Shown here in pieces: positions 9,174-19,766 of a stretch of DNA of 64,000 nucleotides. The first letter of the stretch is position 1; every line of letters begins with the position of its first letter. The notes beneath the pieces are model-generated. The model saw nothing but the letters and a program-made list of their open reading frames with translations, made no database searches and was not told where the DNA came from. This stretch comes from Arthrobacter methylotrophus. Lineage in GTDB: Bacteria > Actinomycetota > Actinomycetes > Actinomycetales > Micrococcaceae. Both the position numbers and the translations under genes were made by a program. The stretch lies in NCBI RefSeq assembly GCF_039539965.1, contig NZ_BAABED010000001.1:2294001-2358000 (forward strand), given 5' to 3'.

Positions 9174-10221
9174 GCTCGTCACGCTCCCAGTAACTCGGTC
9201 CTACAGGTTCTTTGAAGTCGCTCGTGGCTACCAGGTAGCCATCAGCGTCGACCGCGATGGGAAGCTGGGGGAGCGGACGGCTGGCGGGGCCGAAGATAAC
9301 CTTGCATTCCTTGGTGAGGTCGAAGGTTGACTGGTGGCACGGGCACAGCAGGTGGTGCGTTTGCTGCTCATAGAGAGCAACAGGGCAACCGACGTGGGTG
9401 CAGATCTTGGAGTAGGCAACGATTCCGTTGTAGCTCCAGGTTTCACGGCCTTTGGAAATCGTCAAATCGTCCGGGTTGAGGCGCATGAGCAAAACGACGG
9501 CCTTTGCCTTCGCGTTGAGCTTGCCCTCCTGGAGTTCGTTGAGGCCTTCCGGGATCACGTGGAATGCAGACCCGATGGTCACATCCGATGCCTTGATCGG
9601 GGTTCCGTCGGGATCGCGGGTGAGGCGCTTGAGCTTGCCGTCCTGGGGTGCCCACATGGTGTGCGCGAGCGTGTTGTCCGGGCGGGGGCCAAGGTCACCA
9701 AAAACGGCCAGGGCCGGGAGGGGGGCCAGCGCCACAGCACCGAGGAGGGTGTTACGGATTAGCGGGCGACGCTTGATGCCGGTTTCCTCGACGATGTCCT
9801 CGACGATTCGCACTGCCGCTTGCCGGTCTTCCTCAGTACGGATGGCATGGCGCTCTTCCGACACTTCGTGGTCCGGCATAAGGGCCTTGGCCCAGTGCAC
9901 GATACCGGTACCGATACCCAGCATCGCGAACGCGGTACCAAGGCCGAGCAACAGGTTTTGCGTGCGGATCGTTGCGATAGTGGAGTCTTGCCCAAGGTCG
10001 ATGGCAAAGTACGACACCAGGAAGATCACCGTACCGACGATCGAGATGCCAAACAGAATGGCCACCTGACGTTCGGCTCGCTTAGCGGCTCTCGGGTCCG
10101 TGTCAGCCAGGCGCAAACGGTGCGGAGGAAGTCCAGGATCCTGGAACTTCTCCACAACATTCTGACCAGCCGTAGCTACGGTGCCCGAGTGGTTCGGACT
10201 GCCGTCACTATGGTTGCCCAT
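9151..10221 (-). CDS. qcrA: Cytochrome bc1 complex, Rieske iron-sulfur subunit
   Basis: This 356-residue Rieske protein of actinobacterial type has three predicted transmembrane segments in the first 210 residues, rather than one, and a C-terminal Rieske fold. The 2Fe-2S ligands are visible as CTHVGC and CPCHQS (about residues 280-302), with the disulfide cysteines in the same motifs. It passes electrons from menaquinol to cytochrome cc (QcrC). The ATG at 10221 is used because GAGG lies 8 bases upstream; an in-frame ATG at 10233 has its purine tract directly adjacent. It is the middle gene of qcrC-qcrA-qcrB. Confidence 0.92.
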   Translation of the reverse strand: MGNHSDGSPNHSGTVATAGQNVVEKFQDPGLPPHRLRLADTDPRAAKRAERQVAILFGISIVGTVIFLVSYFAIDLGQDSTIATIRTQNLLLGLGTAFAMLGIGTGIVHWAKALMPDHEVSEERHAIRTEEDRQAAVRIVEDIVEETGIKRRPLIRNTLLGAVALAPLPALAVFGDLGPRPDNTLAHTMWAPQDGKLKRLTRDPDGTPIKASDVTIGSAFHVIPEGLNELQEGKLNAKAKAVVLLMRLNPDDLTISKGRETWSYNGIVAYSKICTHVGCPVALYEQQTHHLLCPCHQSTFDLTKECKVIFGPASRPLPQLPIAVDADGYLVATSDFKEPVGPSYWERDEHERLINS

Positions 10222-10318
10222 AATTCGCCTCATCCTTCTCTCGTTGTCCCGGCCGGAACCGGGTTGATGTTCAATTCAAAACTGCTGCGGGGACAGCAGA
10301 AGTATTTGGTGCGTCTGG

Positions 10319-11107
10319 CTACGACGAGCGCGACGTGAGCCAGATGGTGAAGGCAATGATGACGCCGAGGCCTGCAACCCAGACGAAGAGGCCTTCGGAA
10401 ACCGGCCCCAGTGATCCGAGGTCGGCGCCACCCGGTGAACCGTTGGCTTCGATCGTCTTCAGGAAGGTGATGATGTCGCGCTTGCCCTCAGGAGAGATGT
10501 TGGCGTCATTGAAGACAGGCATATTCTGCGGACCAGTGGCCATGGCCTCATAGATGTGCTGGCCCGAAACACCAGCCAGTGCCGGAGCGAACTTTCCACG
10601 GGTCAAGGCACCGCCGGCCGCAGCAGCGTTGTGGCACATCGCGCAGTTCGTACGGAAGAGCTCGCCGCCCTTGGCGGCATCTCCCTTTGCGTCAAGCAGC
10701 GAGGCATCGGGAATTGCCGGACCAGCACCGAGGGAAGCGACGTAAGCAGCAAGCTGCTGGGTTTGCTGATCGTTGAACTGCCTCGGCTTTGCCTGGGCCT
10801 GGGGTCCGTTCATCTGCATGGGCATACGGCCGGTGCCAACCTGGAAGTCAACCGCAGCAGCACCCACGCCGACCAGCGAGGGGCCGTCCTTGGATCCGCT
10901 CGCACCCATGCCATGGCAGGTAGCGCAGTTGGCGGCGAAGAGCTTGCCGCCCTCCTGGGCGTCGCTTGCGCTAAAGGTGGTGGTATCTGCCTTCGCCTGG
11001 TTGACCGTTGTAGCAACGGCGTAAAGCCCACCGGTGACGAGGAGTCCCATCAGCAGCAGCGCAATGGCTGCCAGTGGATGACGTCGCTTCTGCGAGAGTG
11101 CCTTCAC
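10319..11107 (-). CDS. qcrC: Cytochrome bc1 complex, diheme cytochrome c subunit
   Basis: The 262-residue protein has an N-terminal membrane anchor (PLAAIALLLMGLLVTGGLYA), two c-type heme sites (CATCHG and CAMCHN) and a C-terminal transmembrane helix. This diheme cytochrome cc replaces the soluble cytochrome c of other bacteria and wires the bc1 complex straight to the CuA centre of CtaC in the actinobacterial supercomplex. Axial Met ligands are likely in GRMPMQM and PQNMPVF. It lies between ctaE and qcrA on the same strand, as is usual. Confidence 0.93.
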   Translation of the reverse strand: MKALSQKRRHPLAAIALLLMGLLVTGGLYAVATTVNQAKADTTTFSASDAQEGGKLFAANCATCHGMGASGSKDGPSLVGVGAAAVDFQVGTGRMPMQMNGPQAQAKPRQFNDQQTQQLAAYVASLGAGPAIPDASLLDAKGDAAKGGELFRTNCAMCHNAAAAGGALTRGKFAPALAGVSGQHIYEAMATGPQNMPVFNDANISPEGKRDIITFLKTIEANGSPGGADLGSLGPVSEGLFVWVAGLGVIIAFTIWLTSRSS

Positions 11108-11194
11108 GTGGTGGTTCCTTTTTTCGATCCTGCGTCGGCTCCGAGAGCCGCTTCTTGAAAATTAATTCTCTTGGAGCCAAGAGTCAGTGTTGGG

Positions 11195-11833
11195 CTACTT
11201 CAGGACGTAGATGACCAAGAAGAGGCCGATCCACACAACATCCACAAAGTGCCAGTAGTACGAGGTAACGATTGCCGAAGTGGCTTCAAAATGTCCGAAC
11301 TTCTTGGCGGCGTATGCACGTCCGATAATGAACAGGAAGGCAATGAGCCCGCCTATGACGTGGAGGCCGTGGAAGCCTGTGGTCATGTAGAACGCGGAAC
11401 CGTATGCATTGGCCGAGAGCGTAACGTGCTCTGACACGAGCATGGCGTACTCAGTGGTCTGGCCGGCAACGAAGAACGAGCCCATGATGAAGGTCAGGAT
11501 GAACCACTCGGTCATGCCCCAGCGGGTGAACTGCAGCAGGCCACCTCGACGGCGCGGCTCAAGTCGCTCAGCAGCGAAGACGCCCATCTGGCAAGTGAAG
11601 GAACTTGACACAAGAACGATGGTGTTTACAAGCGCAAAGGGGAAGTTGAGCTTGCCGGTTTCTTCCGCCCACAACGCGCCTGAGGTGGAGCGCAGCGTGA
11701 AGTACATGGCGAAGAGACCGGCGAAGAACATCAACTCGCTCGAAAGCCACACAACGGTTCCAACGGAAACCAGGTTGGGGCGATTCAGCGTCGGGTGCGC
11801 CGGGGTACTGGGGGCATGGGTCGCAGATGTCAC
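11195..11833 (-). CDS. ctaE: Cytochrome c oxidase subunit III
   Basis: The 212-residue protein has five membrane spans and the subunit III signatures [28 protein letters not shown] and [14 protein letters not shown]. It is a non-redox subunit of the aa3 oxidase. The GTG at 11833 ([15 protein letters not shown]) is chosen as it matches the usual start of the family. An upstream in-frame ATG at 11869 would add 12 unrelated residues. No good Shine-Dalgarno precedes the GTG, so a leaderless message is possible. It heads the ctaE-qcrCAB operon and diverges from trpD. Confidence 0.92.
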   Translation of the reverse strand: MTSATHAPSTPAHPTLNRPNLVSVGTVVWLSSELMFFAGLFAMYFTLRSTSGALWAEETGKLNFPFALVNTIVLVSSSFTCQMGVFAAERLEPRRRGGLLQFTRWGMTEWFILTFIMGSFFVAGQTTEYAMLVSEHVTLSANAYGSAFYMTTGFHGLHVIGGLIAFLFIIGRAYAAKKFGHFEATSAIVTSYYWHFVDVVWIGLFLVIYVLK

Positions 11834-11978
11834 AAGGACATTATGTCTGTAAAAGTCCGGACTTCCCAATGCGAACCGCCATTTAGGGAGACTTTTTCTA
11901 CAAACACGCGAATTCGCGCGGAAAAGTTCCCAACGGCGTAAGCATTGGTCATGAAGCCGGGTGGATCGCTAGCATCAA

Positions 11979-13040
11979 GTGGTGACTTCTCAGGGATCTG
12001 CACAGCAGGCAAGCAACTCGTGGCCCGGACTCATCTCGGCTTTGATCAAGGGGCACGACCTCTCGGTCGAGAACACGTCATGGGCCATGAATACGATCAT
12101 GTCCGGAGAAGCGGCTCCCTCCCAGATCGCTGGCTTCCTGGTTGCGTTACGCGCCAAGGGAGAGACGGTGGATGAAGTCACTGGACTGGTCGAAGCAATG
12201 CTCTCCAACGCAAACCCTGTGAGCATCCCGGGCGAAAAGCTCGACATCGTAGGCACCGGTGGCGATCAGCTTAATACCGTCAACATTTCCACCATGGCTG
12301 CCCTCGTATCGGCGGGCGCCGGCGCGCGCGTCGTTAAACACGGCAACCGGGCGGCATCGTCGTCGTCGGGCTCCGCGGACGTCCTGGAAGCGCTCGGGGT
12401 GCGGCTTGACCTGCCGATTGCGCGCGTAGCCCGCAACGCCGAAGAAGCAGGAATTACCTTTTGCTTCGCTCAGGTGTTCCATCCATCTTTCCGGCACACG
12501 GGTGCCGTGCGGGCGGAACTCGGCATTCCTACGGCATTCAACTTCCTCGGGCCGATGACCAACCCCGCCCATGTGCAAGCCTCCGCCGTGGGTGTGGCCA
12601 ACGCCACCATGGCCCCGTTGATCGCTGGGGTACTCGCGCGCCGGGGGAGTCGCGGGCTCGTCTTCCGCGGGGAAGACGGCCTCGATGAATTGACCACCAC
12701 AGGACCGTCGACAGTGTGGGAAATCAGGGACGGGAACGTCACCGAGCAGCGGTTCTCACCGGCCGATCTTGGGATCGCTGCTGCGACCGTGGCTGATCTT
12801 CGGGGCGGCAACGCCGAGGCGAACGCCGCCGTCGTGCGCGAAGTACTTGCGGGGAAGCCGGGACCGGTTCGCGACGCCGTCTTGCTCAACGCGGCCGCCG
12901 GCCTGGTGGCCTTCGAAACGTCTGCGGAGGGACAGTTCCTGGACCGCATGACGTCGGCGTGGCTGAAAGCCGTGGAATCCATCGACTCCGGTGCAGCCGC
13001 CCGAGTGTTGGACACCTGGGTCGGACTCACTCAAAACTGA
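11979..13040 (+). CDS. trpD: Anthranilate phosphoribosyltransferase
   Basis: The 353-residue enzyme of tryptophan synthesis transfers phosphoribose from PRPP to anthranilate. The PRPP-binding [14 protein letters not shown] (about residue 92) and the anthranilate-binding [21 protein letters not shown] are intact, as is the C-terminal metal-binding RGEDGLDEL. Two overlapping GTG codons (11979, 11982) are candidate starts; the first is given. The gene stands alone, away from other trp genes, next to ctaE, an arrangement typical of Micrococcales. Confidence 0.93.
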   Translation: MVTSQGSAQQASNSWPGLISALIKGHDLSVENTSWAMNTIMSGEAAPSQIAGFLVALRAKGETVDEVTGLVEAMLSNANPVSIPGEKLDIVGTGGDQLNTVNISTMAALVSAGAGARVVKHGNRAASSSSGSADVLEALGVRLDLPIARVARNAEEAGITFCFAQVFHPSFRHTGAVRAELGIPTAFNFLGPMTNPAHVQASAVGVANATMAPLIAGVLARRGSRGLVFRGEDGLDELTTTGPSTVWEIRDGNVTEQRFSPADLGIAAATVADLRGGNAEANAAVVREVLAGKPGPVRDAVLLNAAAGLVAFETSAEGQFLDRMTSAWLKAVESIDSGAAARVLDTWVGLTQN

Positions 13041-13078
13041 AGGTGCTGCGCGGTCGTATGGAAGCACAGTGACGTTTA

Positions 13079-13360
13079 CTACTGCTCGAAGCCCAGCGAA
13101 AATGCCGCATCCAGGTCGTGCTGCGAATAGGCGCGGAAGGCAATGTGCGTGGTGGTGTGCACTACTGCGGGAACCTTTGACAGCTTGTCCGCGATGACGT
13201 CCGCCAGTTCCTCGTGCTTGGCGACGCGTGCCACGGCAATCAGGTCCCATTCGCCTGTGACGGAGTAGACCTCGCTGATTCCCTGGATGGCAGAAATCTG
13301 TTCAGCCGTCTCCGGGATGCGTGAAGCGTCGGTCTTGATCAGGACAAAAGCGGTGATCAC
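13079..13360 (-). CDS. Stand-alone Lrp/AsnC ligand-binding (RAM) domain protein
   Basis: The 93-residue protein consists only of the Lrp/AsnC effector domain (FVLIKTDASRIPETAEQIS, VYSVTGEWDLIAVARV, VVHTTTHIAFRAYS); there is no DNA-binding helix-turn-helix. Such demi-regulators form amino-acid-binding oligomers and may modulate full-length Lrp proteins. The GTG start at 13360 leaves no room for an HTH upstream. It converges with trpD and lies downstream of the DUF3054 gene on the same strand. Confidence 0.85.
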   Translation of the reverse strand: MITAFVLIKTDASRIPETAEQISAIQGISEVYSVTGEWDLIAVARVAKHEELADVIADKLSKVPAVVHTTTHIAFRAYSQHDLDAAFSLGFEQ

Positions 13361-13435
13361 TGGGGGCAGCCTTTCCTAAGTGCGGCAGTGGACGTTGCAA
13401 GCCTAGTGCATCGGCCCGAGGCACGCGCTGAAGGC

Positions 13436-13834
13436 TCAGCGTAGACGGCTTCCTCCACGAACTCGGGACACAAGGGCGATCACGGCGCGGTACCCGAGCA
13501 GGAAGACGGCGAGGCTGATCAAGGCAACGATGATGAACGGCAGCACCACAGTCTGCCCCGTCACCGCACGCAAGAGCATTCCGCCGGCCACGGTTCCAAT
13601 CCAGACAGCGACGCCGGCCGGCCAGATCCGGAAAGGCGCGCGCCAAACCCTTGCGGCGAGCCACCCTATCGCGGCGCCGGCGAGGAATGGCCAGGCCGTG
13701 GCGAAAACTCCGGTCAGAACATCGGCGCGCTGGTGTGCGTCCCGACCGATGGCGGCAAAAACCAGGATGAAAACGGCATCGGCGAGTCCGGCGACAAGGG
13801 CAGTGCGCGCGAGGGCGGGTTTTACAGCAGGCAT
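13436..13834 (-). CDS. DUF3054 family membrane protein
   Basis: The 132-residue protein has four hydrophobic segments (LVAGLADAVFILVFAAIG, WPFLAGAAIGWLAARVW, GVAVWIGTVAGGMLLRAV, LPFIIVALISLAVFLLGYRAV) and the family core FAAIGRDAHQ. The function of DUF3054 is unknown. ATG 13834 is chosen because the conserved part begins shortly after; the open frame upstream to 13906 is Ser/Arg-rich and unlike the family. Confidence 0.8.
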   Translation of the reverse strand: MPAVKPALARTALVAGLADAVFILVFAAIGRDAHQRADVLTGVFATAWPFLAGAAIGWLAARVWRAPFRIWPAGVAVWIGTVAGGMLLRAVTGQTVVLPFIIVALISLAVFLLGYRAVIALVSRVRGGSRLR

Positions 13835-13968
13835 GGAAACGACACTATCCCGCGCAGAAGCCGATCTCGAACCGGGCGCAAATGCAACTGTGGATGGTCG
13901 CGGCAAGCGCTGTTAGCATGACGACAAGGTAGCTGATCGGGCTGCCACAAACCCTGAGGAGCCATGAC

Positions 13969-14388
13969 ATGACCACAAACCTCAACCCCTACATCAGCTT
14001 TCGGGACAATGCCAAGGAAGCCATGGCGTTCTATAAGTCGGTCTTCGGCGGCGAACTGACCCAAAGCACATTCGCCGAATTCCACGCCAGCGACGACCCC
14101 GCTGAAGGCGACAAAATCATGCACTCGGCACTCAAGACCGACAAGGGAATGCTGCTAATGGCCGCGGACACCCCCAACAGCATGGATTACAACCCCGGCA
14201 ACAATATTTCGGTGTCGCTGAGTGGGGACAACGAAGCAGAGCTGCGCGGCTACTGGGACGGACTCGCCGACGGCGGCTCGGTCACCGTGCCGATGGAGAA
14301 GGCGCCCTGGGGCGACATCTTCGGAATGCTGACGGATAAGTTCGGCATCGCCTGGCTGGTCAACGTTTCCGGGGAGCAACCGCAGTAA
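13969..14388 (+). CDS. VOC-superfamily protein (PhnB/glyoxalase-like)
   Basis: The 139-residue single-domain vicinal-oxygen-chelate protein of the PhnB-like group starts MTTNLNPYISFRDNAKEAM and has two beta-alpha-beta-beta-beta modules (KSVFGGELTQSTFAEF; GNNISVSLSGD...WLVNVSGEQP). Family members include dioxygenases, lyases and resistance proteins; here the substrate is unknown. A GAGG lies 7-10 bases upstream of the ATG. It is a single gene between DUF3054 and the APC permease. Confidence 0.82.
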   Translation: MTTNLNPYISFRDNAKEAMAFYKSVFGGELTQSTFAEFHASDDPAEGDKIMHSALKTDKGMLLMAADTPNSMDYNPGNNISVSLSGDNEAELRGYWDGLADGGSVTVPMEKAPWGDIFGMLTDKFGIAWLVNVSGEQPQ

Positions 14389-14514
14389 CACGGACTGCGG
14401 GCCGCCGCTAAGATTCCGTCAAGATCGCCACGGTTTGGGACCTCCCGCGGACGCCCAGTGCTAGCGTCTGCCTTAATCGGGCAGCGCGTCGTCGCATTTG
14501 GCGAAAGGGCACAC

Positions 14515-16491
14515 ATGACCACCATGAGCAGGCCGCCGGCGGATCCGTCCACGCCTCCGCCGGGAACCAAGGAAGCCTTGAGGAAGTGGCTGCTGCTCGG
14601 CTTGCAGGATTCCAAGGGTTCTCATCAGGGTCCTGGCGGTGTCTTGGCCTCCAAGGAGAAGCCGCACTCCTGGTGGCGCGTCATGTGCCTGACAGGCGTC
14701 GACTATTTCTCCACCCTGGGCTACCAACCCGCCATTGCGGCTCTTGCAGCTGGAGTGATTTCGCCTTTGGCTACCCTGGTTCTGGTCGCAGTCACCCTAT
14801 TGGGCGCTCTTCCGGTCTACCGCCGTGTGGCAGAAGAAAGCCATCGGGGCGAAGGTTCCATCGCCATGCTTGAACGTTTGCTTCCCCGATGGGGAGGGAA
14901 GCTCTTCGTACTGGTTCTCTTAGGCTTCGCGGCGACGGATTTCCTGATCACGATGACGCTCTCCGCAGCGGATGCCACCGCCCACCTCGTTCAGAATCCG
15001 TTCGTCCCGGGGTGGATGCAGGGTCAGAACCTCATCATTACTCTCGTACTTCTGGGGCTTCTGGCAGCCGTGTTCCTCCGGGGATTCAAGGAGGCGATCG
15101 GAGTTGCCGTAGCGCTGGTGGCTATCTATTTGGGGCTGAATGTCATCGTAGTTGCCTCGAGCATTTTTGAGGTTCTCGCTCGACCCGCGGCCATTGGTGA
15201 CTGGTGGACAGCCCTCTCAACCTCCCACGGCAACCCGCTCATGGCAGTCGGCATCGCATTGATCGTCTTCCCGAAGCTCGCGCTGGGCTTATCAGGCTTC
15301 GAAACCGGTGTGGCCGTCATGCCTCAAATCCGGGGTTACGGATCCGACACCGAAGAACACCCCACCGGACGGATCCAGGGGGCCCGCAGGCTGTTGACGA
15401 CGGCAGCCGTGATCATGAGCTGCTTCCTTATCACCACCAGTTTCACGACGGTGGTACTCATCCCGGAGCAGGAATTCCAAGCTGGCGGGCAAGCCAACGG
15501 CCGCGCCCTCGCTTTCCTGGCCCACGAGTATCTCGGGTCCGGGTTCGGCACCGTGTACGACATCAGCACCATCGCCATCCTCTGGTTCGCGGGCGCTTCA
15601 GCCATGGCCGGGCTGTTGAACCTTGTCCCGCGCTACCTGCCGCGATACGGTATGGCCCCGGAATGGGCCAGAGCAGTACGCCCCCTGGTGCTGGTCTTCA
15701 CCCTCATCGGGTTCCTTGTCACCTACCTCTTCAACGCCGACGTCGACGCCCAAGGCGGCGCGTATGCAACAGGCGTCCTCGTGTTGATGACTTCGGCAGC
15801 GATCGCGGTAACGTTGTCGGCCCGCCGCCACCAACAACACAAGCGGACCTTGGGATTCGGGATCATCGCGGTGGTTTTCATCTACACCACGGTTGCCAAT
15901 ATCTTCGAACGGCCTGAGGGAATCAGGATCGCCACGTTCTTCATTGCCGGCATTGTCCTGATCTCCTTGCTCTCACGGATCTTGCGTTCGTTTGAACTCC
16001 ACGCAACCCATGTCAGACTCGACGCGAAGGCACTCGAATTCATTACGGCCAACGACACGGGGCCGATCGGGATCATCGCACACGAGCCCCTCCGGATGTC
16101 CGCGGCCGACTACCGGGAAAAACTGGACTCTGCCATGGCGGTCAGCCATCTTCCCGAAGACTACCCGGCCATCTTCCTTGAGGTCACGGTGGATGATTCC
16201 TCCGACTTTGAAACGGCATTGGAAGTCCGTGGCCACTACCGGCACGGCTATTCGGTGTTGGAAGTCCACGGCCCGGTTGTCCCGAACACCATTGCCTCGG
16301 TGCTGTTGCACATCCGCGACGTCACCGGATTGATGCCGCATATCTACTTCCGCTGGACGGAGGGAAACCCCGTCATCAATCTCCTCAAGTTCCTCTTTTT
16401 GGGAGAAGGCGAGATAGCGCCGGTGACGCGGGAAGTCCTGCGCCAGGCCGAGCCGGAAGTCACCCGTCGTCCATGGGTCCACGTCGGTTAG
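14515..16491 (+). CDS. APC-superfamily amino acid permease
   Basis: The 658-residue transporter has about 12 membrane helices (residues 60-500) followed by a soluble tail of about 150 residues. The APC fold is shown by [32 protein letters not shown] (helix 1 region), [20 protein letters not shown] and [17 protein letters not shown]. The large C-terminal domain with [15 protein letters not shown] is typical of an actinobacterial subgroup of unknown substrate. ATG 14515, preceded by GAAAGGG, is chosen over the open frame from 14458. A terminator follows. Confidence 0.82.
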   Translation: MTTMSRPPADPSTPPPGTKEALRKWLLLGLQDSKGSHQGPGGVLASKEKPHSWWRVMCLTGVDYFSTLGYQPAIAALAAGVISPLATLVLVAVTLLGALPVYRRVAEESHRGEGSIAMLERLLPRWGGKLFVLVLLGFAATDFLITMTLSAADATAHLVQNPFVPGWMQGQNLIITLVLLGLLAAVFLRGFKEAIGVAVALVAIYLGLNVIVVASSIFEVLARPAAIGDWWTALSTSHGNPLMAVGIALIVFPKLALGLSGFETGVAVMPQIRGYGSDTEEHPTGRIQGARRLLTTAAVIMSCFLITTSFTTVVLIPEQEFQAGGQANGRALAFLAHEYLGSGFGTVYDISTIAILWFAGASAMAGLLNLVPRYLPRYGMAPEWARAVRPLVLVFTLIGFLVTYLFNADVDAQGGAYATGVLVLMTSAAIAVTLSARRHQQHKRTLGFGIIAVVFIYTTVANIFERPEGIRIATFFIAGIVLISLLSRILRSFELHATHVRLDAKALEFITANDTGPIGIIAHEPLRMSAADYREKLDSAMAVSHLPEDYPAIFLEVTVDDSSDFETALEVRGHYRHGYSVLEVHGPVVPNTIASVLLHIRDVTGLMPHIYFRWTEGNPVINLLKFLFLGEGEIAPVTREVLRQAEPEVTRRPWVHVG

Positions 16492-16523
16492 CCGGGTCTT
16501 AAGTCAGCGCTGGAAACCAGCAA

Positions 16524-16560
16524 AGCGCCCTCCGCCGCGAAAAGCAAGGCGGAGGGCGCT
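16524..16560. terminator. Terminator between the APC permease and LCP genes
   Basis: A 13-bp perfect stem (AGCGCCCTCCGCC at 16524-16536 with 16548-16560) has an 11-base loop. It separates two converging genes. Confidence 0.8.
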
Positions 16561-16571
16561 CGGGTTTTCAG

Positions 16572-18098
16572 CTATCCGGCCGGGTTGGTTGTCTGGCAGG
16601 TCTGGTCTTGTGCGGTCTGGGAAACCACGTCATTCGGCTTAGGAGCCGGAAGTGTCGGTTTGTTCCCTGTGGCAAAGTCCTGCCCGGCGTAGAGCTGGAC
16701 TCCTTGCACGCTCGCAACTTGCTGGATACTTGTCGCTGGCAAACCAAACATCGCGGCAACGTCCGCTGCGACGTCGGCAAACCCGGCACCGTAGTACACC
16801 ATGGTTTCGGGCCTGGCGTCGGCCTGAATCCGGGCTAGCTTCGTGAAACCGCCTGAGGAGAGGAGCGTCGCGATCTCCTGGCTCCTGCCGGTCACGCCTG
16901 TTCCGTTGGCGACGGTGATCGGTTGGAGCGCCTTGTCGTAAACGGCTTTCGGAGCCTCTGTAGAGGGGGCAGCCGACGGTGCGGCGCCAGCTGCAGGCTG
17001 GCTTAGATCAGCGCTCTGTTTCAGCGCCGCGAAGAAGGTGCTGGCAGCTGGTTGGTCGAGATCGAGCCTGTTCGGATCTGATGCGGCCGGGACATTCGGC
17101 ACCGTGATGAAATTAACCTTGGCCGGATCGATGTTCTTGAGCCTGCCCGCGATGGTCAGGAGGGCCGGAACCGAGGCGAGCCCGTCATCAACGGTAAGGT
17201 TCTTTGTCACCGTATCGGCGATGCCGAGCATCTTCTGGGGATTTCCGAGCGTACCGTCAGCCTTGAGCTTCCGCACGAGGGAACCGAGGAATGATTGCTG
17301 TGCCTTGATCCGTCCGAGGTCCCCGCCGTCCGAGAATGCATGGCGGGTACGTAGGAAGGCCAGCGCTTGATCGCCTTCCACCTGCGAGGTTCCTTTGGGC
17401 AAGTGCAGTCCGGAGTCAGGATCGTTGACTGCCGAGCTCACGCAGACATCGACGCCGCCGACGGCCTTGGACAATTCGGTCACGGCGTTAAAGTCGGCCA
17501 TCATGAAGTGGTCAACTTCCAAACCTGTGAGCTTGTTGACAGTGTCAACAGCACAGCCGATGCCCGCCTCGGCCATTGCACTATTGATCATGGCGCCGGG
17601 CCGTGCGGCATAGTGCTGGCCGGTTTTGTTGTCGGTGCAAGCCGGGATGTCGACCAGCAAGTCGCGGGGGAGACTGATGACGTTGACGTGGTTATTGTCC
17701 GCCGAAATGTCCAACAGCATCATGACGTCCGATTGTCCGTAGCCGGATGACTGGTCGGTTGTGCCGAATTGCCCATTCTTCCCGCTCCGGGTGTCAGTAC
17801 CCAGTACGAGAATTTGGAGCCGGTCCTTGCTGTCGTCGACCGGGCCTTCTGTTCTAAGGCCTCCGGCCCCGAGTGCCGACGATGAAATATTGGACTGAAG
17901 GCGCCATACCCAATAGCCTCCAAACGCGATGACTGCGATCAGTAATACCGTCACTACGGCGCTGGTGATCTTGAACCAGCGAGGCGCACGGCGAAAACTG
18001 AACCTTCGGCTACGAACAGCCAGTTTTCCTTGGCCCGGGTAGGCGGCAGGCGGCGAGTTGCCCGGCTCGGGGCTGGGTGCATCGTGGCGAGTGACCAA
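16572..18098 (-). CDS. LytR-CpsA-Psr family cell-wall glycopolymer ligase with LytR_C domain
   Basis: The 508-residue membrane-anchored LCP enzyme likely attaches teichoic or arabinogalactan-type polymers to peptidoglycan outside the membrane. After a proline-rich cytoplasmic N-terminus there is one transmembrane helix (about 42-66), then the LCP domain with the polyprenyl-phosphate-binding motifs ILVLGTDTRSG, QSDVMMLLDIS, VISLPRDLLVDIP and AFLRTRHAFSDGGDLGR. A C-terminal LytR_C domain starts near ITVANGTGVTGRSQEIA. Its catalytic Asp and Arg residues are present. It is transcribed alone. Confidence 0.9.
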   Translation of the reverse strand: MVTRHDAPSPEPGNSPPAAYPGQGKLAVRSRRFSFRRAPRWFKITSAVVTVLLIAVIAFGGYWVWRLQSNISSSALGAGGLRTEGPVDDSKDRLQILVLGTDTRSGKNGQFGTTDQSSGYGQSDVMMLLDISADNNHVNVISLPRDLLVDIPACTDNKTGQHYAARPGAMINSAMAEAGIGCAVDTVNKLTGLEVDHFMMADFNAVTELSKAVGGVDVCVSSAVNDPDSGLHLPKGTSQVEGDQALAFLRTRHAFSDGGDLGRIKAQQSFLGSLVRKLKADGTLGNPQKMLGIADTVTKNLTVDDGLASVPALLTIAGRLKNIDPAKVNFITVPNVPAASDPNRLDLDQPAASTFFAALKQSADLSQPAAGAAPSAAPSTEAPKAVYDKALQPITVANGTGVTGRSQEIATLLSSGGFTKLARIQADARPETMVYYGAGFADVAADVAAMFGLPATSIQQVASVQGVQLYAGQDFATGNKPTLPAPKPNDVVSQTAQDQTCQTTNPAG

Positions 18099-18296
18099 AA
18101 GGGAACTACCTCTCCAGGGAAAATACGGACGGCCCTATTGTAGCCGGGGCCTCTGTGAAGGTTCCGTGAGGCCCGCGGAACCGAGGCAGAATTGACCCAA
18201 ACGGGGACAACTCGCGGCGCTCCTATGACGCGATAGGACTACTGAAGGCGAGCAGCAGGACAGCTTCCGGCCACCGCCGCTACACCGCCGTCGGGC

Positions 18297-19766
18297 TCAA
18301 TGCTCCGTACCGACCGCCGGCACGCTGCGGTCCACCACGGTCAGCGCCACCATCATGGCCCCGATCGCAAGCTGAATCCACGCCAGGGTGTGGAAACCCG
18401 CGTCAGTGGCCGTCGCCCCGAAGGCGATCGCGATGAGGCTGGAGGACCCGATGGCACCAAGATACATGGAGGTCCGCAGCAGCCCCGAGGCCACGGCAAT
18501 GCCCGCGACTGACGTTTGCAGGTACAACTCTGCTTGATTGGCGAAACTACTGAAGCCGTTGGTCAGGCCCAGCAACAAGGTCATTCCAATCAGCAGCACC
18601 ACGCCGGAGCCCTGGTTGGCCAGCAGCATCACCGTCGCGGGCAGCGTCAGCGCCAGGCCTGCAAGAATCAGCGGCCAGCGGATCTAGCCCCGGCCGGAGA
18701 CAAGCCTCGCAACCACAATGCTCGTCAGGCTCAGCGGGATCAGGATCAGCCCTACCGTTGCGGCGTTGAGCCCCACACTTTGTTCCATCCACTGGCTGGA
18801 CCCGTACATCGCGGTGTATGTAGCCAGTGCAGCCAAGATCGAGCGAAGGTATGTCCGTTGCAGTGGTCGGTTCCTTCCGAGCATCCGGACGTCGATCAGC
18901 GGACTGCGCGCGCGGCGCTCTCGCCACATCAGCAGCCCGGCGAGCACCAGGGCTAGCACGGCAAGCCACCAGTCCGGCGTCGTAAGCGAGGAAAGGAACA
19001 CCAGCAACGAGGTGACCGCCCCGGTGAAAAGAGCGATTCCCGACAGGTCAAGCATTGCGAGCAGGGCGCCGAGGCCCCGACTTTGCAAGGGCGCGTCTTT
19101 GGCCACGCCGAGCAGCGTGAAAGTGAACGCCAGCACCGCCAACGGTATATTTACCGCGAAGAGGGCCCGCCAACCCAAGTAGCCCGCCAGCACGCCACCC
19201 AAGGGCAGGCCGACGACGGCGGTCACTTGCGCTGCGATCGAAAAATTGCCTAAGACCCGGCCCGGTACGCCTATGCCGGCCTCGTCCGCACGCCTGCGCA
19301 CCAATGCCATCGCCGTCGGGTAGCACGCGGAAGTCCCGATGCCGATCAGCGCCCGCGAAACGAGCAACACTTCCAGGCTGGGCGCCAGCACTCCGACCAC
19401 TCCAGCCAACAGGAGGATAGCTACCCCGGAGAGGAAAACACGTCTGGGGCCGAAGATGACAGAGAGTTTTCCCATGGTCGGCTGGGCCACTGCGCTGCAG
19501 ACAAACAGGACGGAAATGAGGCTGGCAGTGGCCTCCGGACCAGACTTGAAGTCAATCCCGATACCCACCAGTGCGGTAGCGATCATCGAGCTGTTGATCG
19601 GATTCAGCGTGGAACCGAGCAGCAGCGGTGCCGTGAACCTCCAGCCCAGTGGGCTGGGGGATCCTACCGAACGCGGGGCGCCGATCGAGTTCGGTGCGGG
19701 ACTGTGCAGCAGCTTGCCAGCGTCAGCTGATGGGTTCGCTGGCCGGGCAGCGTCCCGAGCGGTCAC
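18297..19766 (-). pseudogene. MFS transporter (14-TM drug-export type) broken by an in-frame TAG
   Basis: The reading frame encodes a DHA2-like efflux permease (FGPRRVFLSGVAILLLAGV, GIGTSACYPTAMALVRRR). It is cut by a TAG at 18684-18686 after about 360 codons (...VARLVSGRG-stop-IRWPLILAG). The frame continues without shift for another 129 codons to a natural stop at 18297, restoring a normal length of about 489. The lost part holds the last membrane helices. The start GTGA at 19766 overlaps the isochorismatase stop, so it belongs to the marR operon. Either it is a pseudogene or the TAG is a sequencing error. Confidence 0.8.
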